A stretch of DNA of 64,000 bases from Neisseriaceae bacterium HSC-16F19. Its GTDB lineage: Bacteria > Pseudomonadota > Gammaproteobacteria > Burkholderiales > Neisseriaceae. Shown piece after piece: positions 51,160-60,391 of the stretch (its first letter is position 1; every line of letters starts with the position of its first letter). Location: positions 124,001 to 188,000 of the forward strand of contig NZ_JALJZY010000001.1 in NCBI RefSeq assembly GCF_024171525.1, read 5' to 3'. The notes under the pieces are model-generated. The model worked only from the letters and a program-made list of their open reading frames with translations, was not told the DNA's origin and did no database searches. Made by a program: the position numbers and the translations under genes.

Positions 51160-51231
51160 GTAGGTCGGATTCTTGAATCCGACAATACGCGCAAGTTTCA
51201 GCACGCTGTCGGATACAAGTATCCGACCTAC
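51160..51231. repeat. GTAG-headed REP pair, GTCGGAT stem
   Basis: GTAG at 51160-51163, hairpin GTCGGATTC-TT-GAATCCGAC, spacer, mate GTCGGATAC-AA-GTATCCGAC at 51208-51227, CTAC at 51228-51231. The same two stems in the same order occur before cydA at 22450-22535. Confidence 0.75.
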
Positions 51232-51242
51232 AGCTAGACCAA

Positions 51243-54200
51243 TTACAACAACACCTTCTCCATGCCGCCGTTATTGGCTTTGTGCACAAATTCGTCCTGC
51301 CATTGCTCGCCCAGCACCGCCTTGGCCATTTCCACCACGATGTAATCCGCTTGCAGCTTATTGTCGTCCTGATAACGGCTCAAACCCTGCAGGCAGGCGG
51401 GGCAGGAGGTGAGTAACTTCACTTCGCTGCCGTCTTGCGGCAGTTGCGCCAGATTCTTCTCGATTTCTTCCTGTTTGCGAAATTTCACCTGGGTGGAAAT
51501 ATCGGGGCGTTTCACCGCGAACATGCCGCTCTCGCCACAGCAACGGTCGCTGAGCACCACTTGTTTGCCCAAGAGTTCCGACGCCATTTGCGTGGGGTTC
51601 ATGGTTTTGATGGGGCTGTGACAGGGGTCGTGGTAGAGGTATTGGCGGCCTTGGATGCCGTCCAGCTTCACCCCTTTTTCCAGCAGGTATTCGTGGATGT
51701 CGATGATGCGGCAGCCGGGGAAGATGTCTTCAAAACGGTAGCCCGCGAGGCTGTCGTAGCAGGTGCCGCAGCTGACCACCACGGTTTTGATGTCCAGATA
51801 GTTCAAGGTATTGGCCATGCGGTGGAAGAGTACGCGGTTTTCGGTAATCATCTTCTGCGCTTTGTCGTCCTGGCCGCCGGCGGCCTGCGGATAGCCGCAG
51901 CACAGATAGCCGGGCGGCAGCACGGTCTGCACGCCGACATGGTAGAGCATGGCCTGGGTGGCCAGACCCACCTGGCTGAACAGACGCTCGGAGCCGCAGC
52001 CGGGGAAGTAGAACACCGCTTCCGCGTCTTCGGGCATGGCCGGGTTGCGGATGATGGGCACGGTTTTGTCGTCTTCGATGTTCAACAGCGCACGCGCGGT
52101 TTTAATCGGCACATGGCGCGGCAGCGGGCGGTTGATGAAATGCACAATTTGCTCTTTCACCGGCGCCTTGCCCAGCGTGGCTTTGGGCTCGGCCTTTTGT
52201 TTTTCCGCGCCGAGCTTGAATTTCTGTCCCAATTCATAGCCGAGGTTCTGCAATTTGAAACCGGCTTCAATCACGCCTTTGCGCAGCACTTTGATGGTGC
52301 GCGGGTCTTTGCTGTTCAAAAACGCCATGCCCACGGCGGCGGGCAGGTTGAATTTGGCCTTGCCGCTCTTGCGCAGATAATTGCGGATGTCCACGGTGAC
52401 ATCGCCGAAGTCGATTTTCACCGGGCAGGGTTTCACGCAGCGGTGGCATACGGTGCAGTGGTCGGCCACATCGTGCAATTCGTCGAAATGCTTGAGCGAC
52501 ACGCCGCGGCGGGTTTGTTCTTCGTACAAAAACGCTTCGGTGAGCAGGCCCACGCCGAGGATTTTGTTGCGCGGGCTGTAGAGCAGATTGGCGCGCGGCA
52601 CATGGGTGGAGCACACCGGTTTGCATTTGCCGCAACGCAGGCAGTCTTTCACCGAATCGGCAATCTTGCCCAAGTCGGACTGCTCCATAATCAGCGACTC
52701 AAAACCCAGAAGCTCGAACGAAGGTGTGTAGGCGTGGCGCAGGTCGGAACCTTTCATCAGCTTGCCGCGGTTGAAGCGGCCTTGCGGGTCCACGCGCGCC
52801 TTGTAATCCCAATAGGGCTGCATTTCTTCGTCGGTGAGAAACTCCATCTTAGTGATGCCGATGCCGTGCTCGCCGGAAATCACGCCGTTAAGGCTGCGGG
52901 CAATGTCCATAATGCGCGCCACCGCCTTGTGCGCGGTTTGCAGCATTTCGTAGTCATCGGAATTGACGGGGATATTGGTGTGCACATTGCCGTCGCCCGC
53001 GTGCATGTGCAGCGCCACAAACACACGCCCGCGCACCACTTTGGCGTGGATTTTGTCCAAGCCTTTCATGATATTGCTGTCGGCCTGGCCGCTGAAAATC
53101 TCCGCCAGAGGCTTCATGATGTCTTCTTTCACCGACACGCGCAGGCGGAAGTCGCGCATGGTGATAAAGCAGCTGTCTTCGTCGCGGCTGCCCGGCAGGG
53201 CGTTGACGGCGTCGCCGAAACCGGCGCGGTAATCGGCCAAGGGCGCGTCCAAATGATCGAGCAGCCATTGCCAGCGACTGCGCACCGCTTCCACATGGGC
53301 GCTGGCGTGGTGGGCGCGCTCGCCCAAAATCTCGCGTGACGGCAGGTCGGTGCCCATTTTGTCCACCGGCAGGCTGCCTGAAAGGTATTGCAGCAGCGCA
53401 TCACAGAGCTTGAGCTTGTTTTGGATGGACAGTTCGATATTGATGCGCTCGATGCCGTCGGAGTATTCGCCCAGGCGCTCCAGCGGAATCACCACGTCTT
53501 CGTTGATTTTAAAGGCATTGGTGTGCTTGGCGATGGCGGCGGTGCGGCTGCGGTCGAGCCAGAAGGTTTTGCGCGCTTCCGGCGTCACCGCGATAAAGCC
53601 CTCGCCCTCGCGCGCGCGCGCCAGTGCCACCATATGCTCGGCGGCCTCGGCCACGGCGGCTTCGTCATCAGACACGATATCGGAAATCAGCACCATCTTC
53701 GGCCGCCCTTTGCCCGCGGCCTTGGTGGCATAGCCCACCGCACGCACATAGCGCCAGTCCAAATGCTCCAAGCCCGCCAGTTTTACCGACGGGTGGCCGA
53801 GCAAAAAGTCGCGGATTTCCACAATAGACGGTGTGGCATTGGCCACGGTGCCGAAGAATTCCAGACACACCGTGCGCGTGTGCGCGGGCATGCGGTGCAG
53901 CACAAAGGCCACGCTGGTGATGATGCCGTCGGTACCTTCTTTCTGTACGCCGGGCAAACCGGCCAAGAATTTGTCGGTCACGTCTTTGCCCAGGCCCACT
54001 TTGCGGAATTTGTGGCCGGGAATTTCCAGGCGCTCGGTTTTGGCTATGGTTTCACCGTCGTCTTTGAGCGTGTGCACATCAAACAACGCAGTGTCTTCAT
54101 CGTGGATTTTGCCGAAATTGTGGCGCACGCGTTCGATTTTCAGCCATTCGCCCTGCGGATTGACCATTTTCCAATAGGCCAGATTGTCCAAGGCCGTGCC

Positions 54201-55070
54201 CCACAGCACCGCTTTTTTGCCGCCCGCATTCATGGCCACATTGCCGCCCACGCAGGAGGCATCGGCGGAAGTCGGATCCACCGCAAACACCAGCTTGGCG
54301 GCGCTGGCGGTTTCTTCCACGCGGCGGGTCACCACCCCGGCGCCGCAATGGATAATCGGATGCTCGCCTTCCAAGCCCGGCAGGGCCACATATTGCACGC
54401 CGTGGTGGCGGTCGAGTTTTTCGGTATTGATGACCGCGCTCATGGCGTCCAGCGGCACGGCGCCGCCGGTATAGCCGGTGCCGCCGCCGCGCGGGATGAT
54501 GGTCAGATCCAGCTCAATCAGCGCGCGCACCAAGGGCGCCACTTCGGCTTCCTTGTCGGGATTGACCACCACAAAGGGGTATTCCACGCGCCAGTCGGTG
54601 GCGTCGGTCACATGGCTTACCCGCGCCAGGCCGTCAAACATAATATTGTGCGGCTTGGTGATTTTGGAGAGCCGCGCCAGAATCTGCTCACGCTTGAGCG
54701 CGGTGGTGGCGAAATCGGCCTCAAAACGGTTGACCGCGCTTTCCGCCGCCTGCACCAGACGCAACACATCGCTGTTGTCGTCGCGGCGTTTTTGGATTTC
54801 GTTCAAACGGTGGCGCATTTCCCGCACCAAGGCCGCGCGGCGCTCGCCGTGTTCCAGCAGGTCGTCCACCAGATAAGGATTGCGCACCACCACCCAGATA
54901 TCGCCCAATACCTCAAACAGCATACGCGCCGAACGGCCGGTTTTGCGCTGCGAGCGCAAACGCTCCAGCGTCTCCCACGCCGCTTCGCCCAACAGGCGGA
55001 TGACGATTTCACGGTCGGAAAAAGAAGTGTAGTTATAGGGAATTTCGCGGATGCGGTGTTGCGCGCTCAT
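51243..55070 (-). CDS. Large FAD-linked oxidase / iron-sulfur dehydrogenase fusion (YdiJ-like)
   Basis: 1275 residues. An N-terminal ~150-residue region (DUF3683-like) precedes an FAD-binding PCMH domain (TIIPRGGGTGYTGGAVPLDAM as the pyrophosphate loop, near residue 195) and a FAD-oxidase C-terminal domain (HMHAGDGNVHTNIPV). Two 4Fe-4S motifs follow (CLRCGKCKPVC and CTVCHRCVKPCP), then two CCG cysteine-rich domains (FYFPGCGSERLF and CCGYPQAAGG; CCGESGMFAV). Members are D-lactate or 2-hydroxyacid dehydrogenases acting at the inner face of the membrane. The exact substrate is uncertain. A Correia-like element lies just upstream. Confidence 0.85.
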   Translation of the reverse strand: MSAQHRIREIPYNYTSFSDREIVIRLLGEAAWETLERLRSQRKTGRSARMLFEVLGDIWVVVRNPYLVDDLLEHGERRAALVREMRHRLNEIQKRRDDNSDVLRLVQAAESAVNRFEADFATTALKREQILARLSKITKPHNIMFDGLARVSHVTDATDWRVEYPFVVVNPDKEAEVAPLVRALIELDLTIIPRGGGTGYTGGAVPLDAMSAVINTEKLDRHHGVQYVALPGLEGEHPIIHCGAGVVTRRVEETASAAKLVFAVDPTSADASCVGGNVAMNAGGKKAVLWGTALDNLAYWKMVNPQGEWLKIERVRHNFGKIHDEDTALFDVHTLKDDGETIAKTERLEIPGHKFRKVGLGKDVTDKFLAGLPGVQKEGTDGIITSVAFVLHRMPAHTRTVCLEFFGTVANATPSIVEIRDFLLGHPSVKLAGLEHLDWRYVRAVGYATKAAGKGRPKMVLISDIVSDDEAAVAEAAEHMVALARAREGEGFIAVTPEARKTFWLDRSRTAAIAKHTNAFKINEDVVIPLERLGEYSDGIERINIELSIQNKLKLCDALLQYLSGSLPVDKMGTDLPSREILGERAHHASAHVEAVRSRWQWLLDHLDAPLADYRAGFGDAVNALPGSRDEDSCFITMRDFRLRVSVKEDIMKPLAEIFSGQADSNIMKGLDKIHAKVVRGRVFVALHMHAGDGNVHTNIPVNSDDYEMLQTAHKAVARIMDIARSLNGVISGEHGIGITKMEFLTDEEMQPYWDYKARVDPQGRFNRGKLMKGSDLRHAYTPSFELLGFESLIMEQSDLGKIADSVKDCLRCGKCKPVCSTHVPRANLLYSPRNKILGVGLLTEAFLYEEQTRRGVSLKHFDELHDVADHCTVCHRCVKPCPVKIDFGDVTVDIRNYLRKSGKAKFNLPAAVGMAFLNSKDPRTIKVLRKGVIEAGFKLQNLGYELGQKFKLGAEKQKAEPKATLGKAPVKEQIVHFINRPLPRHVPIKTARALLNIEDDKTVPIIRNPAMPEDAEAVFYFPGCGSERLFSQVGLATQAMLYHVGVQTVLPPGYLCCGYPQAAGGQDDKAQKMITENRVLFHRMANTLNYLDIKTVVVSCGTCYDSLAGYRFEDIFPGCRIIDIHEYLLEKGVKLDGIQGRQYLYHDPCHSPIKTMNPTQMASELLGKQVVLSDRCCGESGMFAVKRPDISTQVKFRKQEEIEKNLAQLPQDGSEVKLLTSCPACLQGLSRYQDDNKLQADYIVVEMAKAVLGEQWQDEFVHKANNGGMEKVLL

Positions 55071-55095
55071 GGGGTTCGGGTTCCGTTTTGGCTGC

Positions 55096-55198
55096 TATAG
55101 TTATTTAACACAGAATGATACGGCGTTGCTACCTACGGGACTTCGCTGCGCTCGCGGCTTTTTTACTGCCTTGTCTCGTTCTGTGTTATGCGACTATA
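55096..55198. mobile_element. Correia-like miniature element, short form, reverse orientation
   Basis: TA-TAGTTATTTAACACAGAA at one end and TTCTGTGTTATGCGACTA-TA at the other. The core, on the minus strand, reads GAGACAAGGCAG, AAAAAGCCGCGAGCGCAGC, then CAACGCCGTATCATT. The GTACARRTAGTAC module is missing. It sits 25 bases upstream of the FAD dehydrogenase start. Confidence 0.75.
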
Positions 55199-55278
55199 TT
55201 GGTGATATTGTTTTTGATTTGTGCAAGGCAGCAATGTAGTTCAATTTCAGAATTTTTTCAATGCCGCCCAAACGAATC

Positions 55279-55312
55279 AAAGGCTGCCTGAAAACCTTTC
55301 AGGCAGCCTTTA
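55279..55312. terminator. Uptake-sequence hairpin in the gap before bioA
   Basis: Forward copy at 55281-55292 and reverse copy at 55298-55309, followed by a TTTACGG stretch. Confidence 0.6.
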
Positions 55313-55360
55313 CGGCAGTCTTGGAACAACTTCGGCTATAATCCCGCCCTTTCAGGCAGC

Positions 55361-55526
55361 CCTAGGGCGAACCGATTTGTCGGGCGCGCAGCTGATTTTT
55401 TAGACAAAAACGTCCGGTTCAAGGCGAAAAGCGCAGCAAGGTTGGACACCTTGCGAGCATTTTCAACACAGAAACGGGCGGTTTTTGGCAAAAAAGCAGC
55501 CGTGAACGACAAATCAGTTTGCCCTA
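55361..55526. mobile_element. CTAG-ended miniature element, copy 2, forming the bioA leader
   Basis: Begins CCTAGGGCGAACCGATTTGT and ends CGACAAATCAGTTTGCCCTA, with CTAG at the left end and CTAC at the right. The interior is the reverse complement of copy 1 with only scattered changes. The inner half of the terminal repeat differs from copy 1 at both ends in a compensating way. It starts directly at a partial uptake sequence and ends eight bases before the bioA ATG. Confidence 0.75.
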
Positions 55527-55534
55527 CTCGTCCC

Positions 55535-56824
55535 ATGAACACCGACCACCTGCTCCATATTGACCGCCAGCATCTCTGGCATCCCTATTCCTCCCTCACC
55601 GACCCGGCGCCGGTGTATCCGGTGGCGCGCGCCCGCGGGGTGCATATCGAACTGGCCGACGGACGGGTGTTGGTGGACGGCATGTCTTCGTGGTGGGCGG
55701 CGTTGCACGGCTATAACCATCCGCGCCTCAATGCCGCCGCCGCGGCGCAATTGCAACACATGAGCCATGTGATGTTCGGCGGTTTTACCCACGAACCGGC
55801 GGTGCGTCTGGCCGAGGGACTGCTGACGGTGCTGCCGCCGGGGCTGGACAAGATTTTCTATGCCGACAGCGGCTCGGTGGCGGTGGAAGTGGCCATGAAA
55901 ATGGCGCTGCAATACCAGCAGGCTTTGAATGAGACCGTGCGCACGCGTTTTGCCGCCATCCGCGCCGGTTATCACGGCGACACCTGGCACGCCATGTCGG
56001 TATGCGACCCGGTGACCGGCATGCACGGCCTGTTTTCAGGCAGCCTGCCGGTGCAGTATTTCCTGCCGCAGCCGCCGGTGCGCTTTGATGAGGATTGGGA
56101 CGAGGCTGCCGCCGCACCGCTGGCAGATTTGTTCGCCCGCCACGGCCACGAGCTGGCGGCGCTGATACTGGAACCGGTGGTGCAAGGCGCGGGCGGTATG
56201 TATTTCTACCATCCGCACTATCTGCAAGCCGCGCGCGCCCTGTGCGACGAATACGGCGTGCTGCTGATTTTCGACGAAATCGCCACCGGCTTCGGCCGCA
56301 CCGGCAAGCTGTTTGCCTGCGAACACGCGCAGGTGGTGCCGGACATCATGTGCATCGGCAAGGCGCTCACCGGCGGCTATCTCACCCTGTCGGCCACCAT
56401 CACCCACGCCCGGGTGGCCGACACCGTATGCGGCGGCGCGGCGGCCTGTTTTATGCACGGCCCCACCTTTATGGCCAATCCGCTTGCCTGTGCGGTGGCC
56501 GCCGAATCGCTGGCGCTGCTGTTGGAAAACGACTGGGCGGCACAGGTGCGCGCCATCGAAGCCCAGCTGCGGCAGGAACTCGCACCCGCGGCAGATATGG
56601 CGGCGGTGCGCGAAGTGCGCGTGCTCGGCGCCATCGGCGTGGTGGAAATGCGCGAGCCGGTGAATATGCGCCGTTTGCAGCCGCGCTTTGTCGAACACGG
56701 CGTGTGGGTGCGCCCTTTCGGCAAACTGGTGTATGTGATGCCGCCGTTTATCATCCGCCCCGACGAACTGACCCGCCTCACCCGCGGCCTGTTGGCAGCT
56801 TTAAAGGACGAATACGGTGGCTGA
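55535..56824 (+). CDS. bioA: Adenosylmethionine--8-amino-7-oxononanoate aminotransferase
   Basis: Makes 7,8-diaminopelargonate for biotin. 429 residues. LWHPYSSL near the N-terminus, SSWWAALHGYNHP, FYADSGSVAVEVAMKMA, the FDEIATGFGRTGKLFACEH segment and the PLP lysine in CIGKALTGGYLTL identify BioA. The start at 55535 is chosen because the longer frame reads through the miniature element. First gene of bioA-bioF-bioG-bioC; the coding regions overlap throughout. An uptake sequence lies inside near 56036. Confidence 0.93.
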   Translation: MNTDHLLHIDRQHLWHPYSSLTDPAPVYPVARARGVHIELADGRVLVDGMSSWWAALHGYNHPRLNAAAAAQLQHMSHVMFGGFTHEPAVRLAEGLLTVLPPGLDKIFYADSGSVAVEVAMKMALQYQQALNETVRTRFAAIRAGYHGDTWHAMSVCDPVTGMHGLFSGSLPVQYFLPQPPVRFDEDWDEAAAAPLADLFARHGHELAALILEPVVQGAGGMYFYHPHYLQAARALCDEYGVLLIFDEIATGFGRTGKLFACEHAQVVPDIMCIGKALTGGYLTLSATITHARVADTVCGGAAACFMHGPTFMANPLACAVAAESLALLLENDWAAQVRAIEAQLRQELAPAADMAAVREVRVLGAIGVVEMREPVNMRRLQPRFVEHGVWVRPFGKLVYVMPPFIIRPDELTRLTRGLLAALKDEYGG

Positions 56825-57998
56825 ACACACGCATTGGCAACAGCAACTGGCAGCACTGGATGCTGCCGGACGCCGCCGCAGCCTCACGCCGCTGCGGCAT
56901 GAGGGCGCGCATGTGTGGTACGCGGACCGCCGCCTGCTCAATGTGTCCTCCAACGACTACCTTGGTGTGGCTGCCTGCGCCGACTGGCAGCGGCAGTTTC
57001 TCGACACCCTTGATGTCAGCGCCCTGCCCCTGTCCTCCTCCTCCTCGCGCCTGCTCACCGGCGACTTTCCCTGTTATGGCGAATTGGAAGCGGCCATGGC
57101 CGCCGCCTGCGGTCGCGAAGCCTGTTTGCTGTTCAACAGCGGCTACCACGCCAACAGCGGCCTTTTGCCCGCGCTGGCCGACAAACACACGCTGATTGTG
57201 GCGGACAAATTGGTGCACGCCAGCCTGATTGACGGCATGCGCCTGGCCGCCGCCCAAGGCGCGGTGTGCCGCCGCTACCGCCACAACGACCTGGCCCATC
57301 TGCAACAGATTTTGCAGCGCGAAGCCGCCGCTTTCCGCACGGTGATTGTCGTTACCGAAAGCGTGTTCAGCATGGACGGCGATTGTGCCGACCTGCCCGC
57401 ATTGGCGGCGCTGAAACAAGCCTATCCGCAGCTGCTGCTGTATGTGGACGAAGCCCACGGCATCGGCGTCTATGGTGCGCGCGGACTGGGCTTGGCCGAA
57501 GCCACAGGCTGCCTGAACGACATCGACATCTTGGTCGGTGCCTTCGGCAAGGCGCTGGCCTCGGTGGGCGGTTATGTCTTGTGTTCCGCGGCCTTGAAAG
57601 AGCATCTGGTCAACCGCGCACGCACGCTGATTTTTTCCACCGCACTGCCGCCCTTGAATGTGGCGTGGACACATTTTGTATGGCAGCGCCTGCCCGAACT
57701 GGCCGCCGCACGCACGCGCGTGGCCGCCCACAGCCGCCGCCTGCGCGACTGCCTCGCTACTCTGGGCCAGCCCACACCAGACGCCGCGGTGGAAACCTGT
57801 ATCGTCCCGTGGATACTCGGCAGCGACACCGCCGCCGTGGCCAAAGCACAAGCCCTGCAACAGCGCGGCTTTTACGCCCTGCCCATCCGCCCGCCCACCG
57901 TGCCCGCAGGCAGCGCGCGCATCCGCTTTTCCCTCAGCGCCGCCATGAGTGATGACGACGTGGCCGCGCTGTGCGAAACCCTTACGGAGCGGGCATGA
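56817..57998 (+). CDS. bioF: 8-amino-7-oxononanoate synthase
   Basis: Condenses pimeloyl-ACP with alanine, a PLP reaction. 393 residues. Starts with GTG at 56817, overlapping the bioA end by eight bases, with AAAGGA just upstream. NVSSNDYLGVAA, YVDEAHGIGVYGARGLG and the PLP lysine in LVGAFGKALASVGGY are characteristic. An uptake sequence is embedded near 57506 (GCLN). Confidence 0.93.
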   Translation: MAEHTHWQQQLAALDAAGRRRSLTPLRHEGAHVWYADRRLLNVSSNDYLGVAACADWQRQFLDTLDVSALPLSSSSSRLLTGDFPCYGELEAAMAAACGREACLLFNSGYHANSGLLPALADKHTLIVADKLVHASLIDGMRLAAAQGAVCRRYRHNDLAHLQQILQREAAAFRTVIVVTESVFSMDGDCADLPALAALKQAYPQLLLYVDEAHGIGVYGARGLGLAEATGCLNDIDILVGAFGKALASVGGYVLCSAALKEHLVNRARTLIFSTALPPLNVAWTHFVWQRLPELAAARTRVAAHSRRLRDCLATLGQPTPDAAVETCIVPWILGSDTAAVAKAQALQQRGFYALPIRPPTVPAGSARIRFSLSAAMSDDDVAALCETLTERA

Positions 57999-58654
57999 AC
58001 ACCGAGTTGCTGCGGCAAAACGGCCGCGATTTGCTGGTTTATTACGCCGGATGGGGCACGCCGCCGCACACCGCCGTGCACAGCCTCGGCCTGCCCGCAG
58101 GCCACGACGTGCTGCTGTGTTGGGATTACTGCAGCCTGCACGCGCCGGAGGCGGACTGGAGTGCCTATCAAAACCTGCGCCTGGTAGCGTGGTCGCTGGG
58201 CGTGTGGGCGGCGGAACACAGCCTGCCCGCCGGACTGGACTGGGCCGCCGCCACCGCCGTCAACGGCACGCCCCTGCCCATAGACGACCAATACGGCATC
58301 CCCGCCGCCACCTTCCACGCCACCCTGGCGCAATTGGATGACGAGGGCCGCCGCCGTTTCGAACGGCGCATGTGCGGCAGCGCCGAACAGCTGGCGCATT
58401 ACCACGCCCTGCCCGGCCGGCGCGCGCTGGACGACATTCATGCAGAACTCACCGCCGTTGCCCGCCAAGCCGCAGGCACACCTCACAGCCACCTGCCCTG
58501 GCAACACGCCCTCATCGGCCGCCAAGACCGCATCTTCCCCGCCGCCCACCAGCAGCATTACTGGCAGACACACGCTGTGAACATCATCGACCATCCCGGC
58601 AGCCATTACCCCTGGCCGCAACTGGACGGCTGGAGCGCATTGTGGCCGAATTAA
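57995..58654 (+). CDS. bioG: Pimeloyl-ACP methyl ester esterase BioG
   Basis: Removes the methyl cap that BioC adds, releasing pimeloyl-ACP. 219 residues, DUF452 family. The nucleophile Ser67 is in LVAWSLGVWAA. The ATG at 57995 overlaps the bioF stop by four bases. BioG replaces BioH in Neisseriaceae and some other groups. Confidence 0.88.
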   Translation: MNTELLRQNGRDLLVYYAGWGTPPHTAVHSLGLPAGHDVLLCWDYCSLHAPEADWSAYQNLRLVAWSLGVWAAEHSLPAGLDWAAATAVNGTPLPIDDQYGIPAATFHATLAQLDDEGRRRFERRMCGSAEQLAHYHALPGRRALDDIHAELTAVARQAAGTPHSHLPWQHALIGRQDRIFPAAHQQHYWQTHAVNIIDHPGSHYPWPQLDGWSALWPN

Positions 58655-59409
58655 ACCCCACGCCCGACAAAGCCGCCATCGCCCGCCGCTTTCAGGCAGC
58701 CTGGCCGCATTACCAGGCCGCCGCCGCCGCACAGGCACACATCCAGCGGCAACTGCTGGCCCTGTTAACGGCACACGAGCGCCGTGATTTCGCCTCCGTT
58801 TTGGAAATCGGCTGCGGCAACGGCGGCTTTACCCGCCTGTTGGCCGATGTCTGCCCGAACGCTCACTGGACGCTCAACGACCTGTGCGACACCCGCGCCT
58901 GCTTCGATTTTCTGCCGCAGGCCCGCTTTGTCTGCGGCGATGCCGAACAGGCCGACCTCGGCTGCAACCACGATTTGCTCGCCGCCGCCTCCGCCGTGCA
59001 GTGGTTTGCGCGGCCGCAAGACTGGCCCGAACGCGCCGCCGCCGCCCTCGCCCACGGCGGCCTGCTGCTGTTCAATACCTTCGATCCTGATAATCTGGCC
59101 GAAGTACGCCATTGCAGCGGCCGCGGCCTCCACTACCCCGGCATCGACGATTGGCGGCAATGGCTGGCGCCGCATTTCCACATTCACCATATCGGCAGCG
59201 AAGCCGTGCGCCTGGAACTCGCCGACCCCATGGCCGTGCTGCACCACCTCAAACGCACCGGCGTCACCGCCACCAGCCACGGCCAAGTTTGGAGCAAAGG
59301 CCGCCTGGCCGAATTCTGCCGCCGCTACCGCGCGCTTTACAGCACCCCCGAGGGCAAAGTTACGCTGACCTATACCCCGCTGTATGTGCTGGCGGAGAAA
59401 AAGCGCTAG
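58642..59409 (+). CDS. bioC: Malonyl-ACP O-methyltransferase BioC
   Basis: Methylates malonyl-ACP so that fatty acid synthase can extend it towards pimelate. 255 residues. The SAM motif LEIGCGNGGFTRLL is at residues 54-67, and AAASAVQWFARPQDW matches the BioC segment after motif III. The GTG at 58642 overlaps the end of bioG by 13 bases, so all four genes are coupled. bioB and bioD are not in the window. A terminator is at 59493-59526. Confidence 0.9.
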   Translation: MAELNPTPDKAAIARRFQAAWPHYQAAAAAQAHIQRQLLALLTAHERRDFASVLEIGCGNGGFTRLLADVCPNAHWTLNDLCDTRACFDFLPQARFVCGDAEQADLGCNHDLLAAASAVQWFARPQDWPERAAAALAHGGLLLFNTFDPDNLAEVRHCSGRGLHYPGIDDWRQWLAPHFHIHHIGSEAVRLELADPMAVLHHLKRTGVTATSHGQVWSKGRLAEFCRRYRALYSTPEGKVTLTYTPLYVLAEKKR

Positions 59410-59492
59410 ACAACAAAAACCATGCCGTGTTTGTAGTACTGGTAGGAAAAGCTGCCTGAAAGCCGTTTTGCCGAAGTTGCCGCCCATCAATC

Positions 59493-59526
59493 AAAACAGC
59501 CGCAGTCATGAGACTGCGGCTGTTTT
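59493..59526. terminator. Bidirectional terminator between bioC and the convergent SDR gene
   Basis: AAAACAGCCGCAGTC pairs with GACTGCGGCTGTTTT across ATGA; A's and T's on either side allow function on both strands. Confidence 0.85.
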
Positions 59527-59553
59527 GCTGTGTGCGCGGATGCCTGTGCGTAT

Positions 59554-60288
59554 TCAAACGTGCTGGCCGCCATTGATGTGGATTTCGGCACCATTGATGT
59601 AGGAGGATTCTTCCGAACACAAAAAGTAAATGGTTTTCGCCACTTCGGTGGTGGTGCCCAAGCGTTTCATGGGTACCAGGGCTTCGACCAGTTGGTCGGT
59701 GCCGGGAGAGAGGATGTCGGTGCTGATTTCACCCGGGGCAATGGCATTGGCGCGTACGCCGTAAGGGCCGAATTCATGTGCCATTTCGCGTGTCAGCGAG
59801 GCCAGGGCGGCCTTGGAAGCGGCATAGGCCACCCCGGCAAAGGGGTGTACGCGCGAACCGACGATGGACGTGACATTCACAATGGCGCCTTTGGCGGCAA
59901 ACAATTCCGGCGACAGGGCGCGCGCCAACAGCGCGGTGGAGACCAGATTCACATTCAGAATGTGCCGCCAGGTATCGGCATCGGTATCGAGTATGCCCAA
60001 GCGGCTGCCACCGGGACCTTTGGGCGAGATGCCGGCATTGTTGACCAAGGCTGCCAGCTTGCCTTCAGGCAGCTTCTGACGCACCACTTCGGCCAAGGCT
60101 TCAATCCCATCCACATCTTCCAAATCTGCCTGGATATGGCTTTCGCGGGCGGCGGGCCAGCGGCATTCCTCGGAAAACGGATGGCGGGAAACGGTGAGTA
60201 TGCGCCAGCCTTTTTCCAAAAACAGTTTTACCGTGGCGTGGCCGATGCCCCGGCTGGCACCGGTTAAGAGCATATACGGGGTACTCAT
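59554..60288 (-). CDS. SDR-family oxidoreductase (FabG-like)
   Basis: 244 residues, classical SDR. TGASRGIG at residues 9-16 binds NAD(P), NNAG is near 88, the catalytic serine is in NVTSIVGS and Tyr-x-x-x-Lys in AYAASKAAL. The triad is intact, unlike in the SDR at 13876. AAGGAAG lies before the ATG at 60288. Substrate unknown. It follows the polyamine-type transporter operon on the same strand after about 100 bases with an uptake-sequence pair. Confidence 0.85.
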   Translation of the reverse strand: MSTPYMLLTGASRGIGHATVKLFLEKGWRILTVSRHPFSEECRWPAARESHIQADLEDVDGIEALAEVVRQKLPEGKLAALVNNAGISPKGPGGSRLGILDTDADTWRHILNVNLVSTALLARALSPELFAAKGAIVNVTSIVGSRVHPFAGVAYAASKAALASLTREMAHEFGPYGVRANAIAPGEISTDILSPGTDQLVEALVPMKRLGTTTEVAKTIYFLCSEESSYINGAEIHINGGQHV

Positions 60289-60391
60289 CTTCACTTCCTT
60301 TCTGTCGGGTTCGGTACCGCTTTTGAATGCGGCCAAATCCTGTCAAACGCTTTTCAGGCAGCCTGAAAACCGGTGGTCTGTGCTTGTCGGG

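Noticed and set aside
55442..55534. Longer N-terminus for BioA
   Set aside because: The extension is encoded by the CTAG-ended element; the same spurious peptide appears in the other copy.
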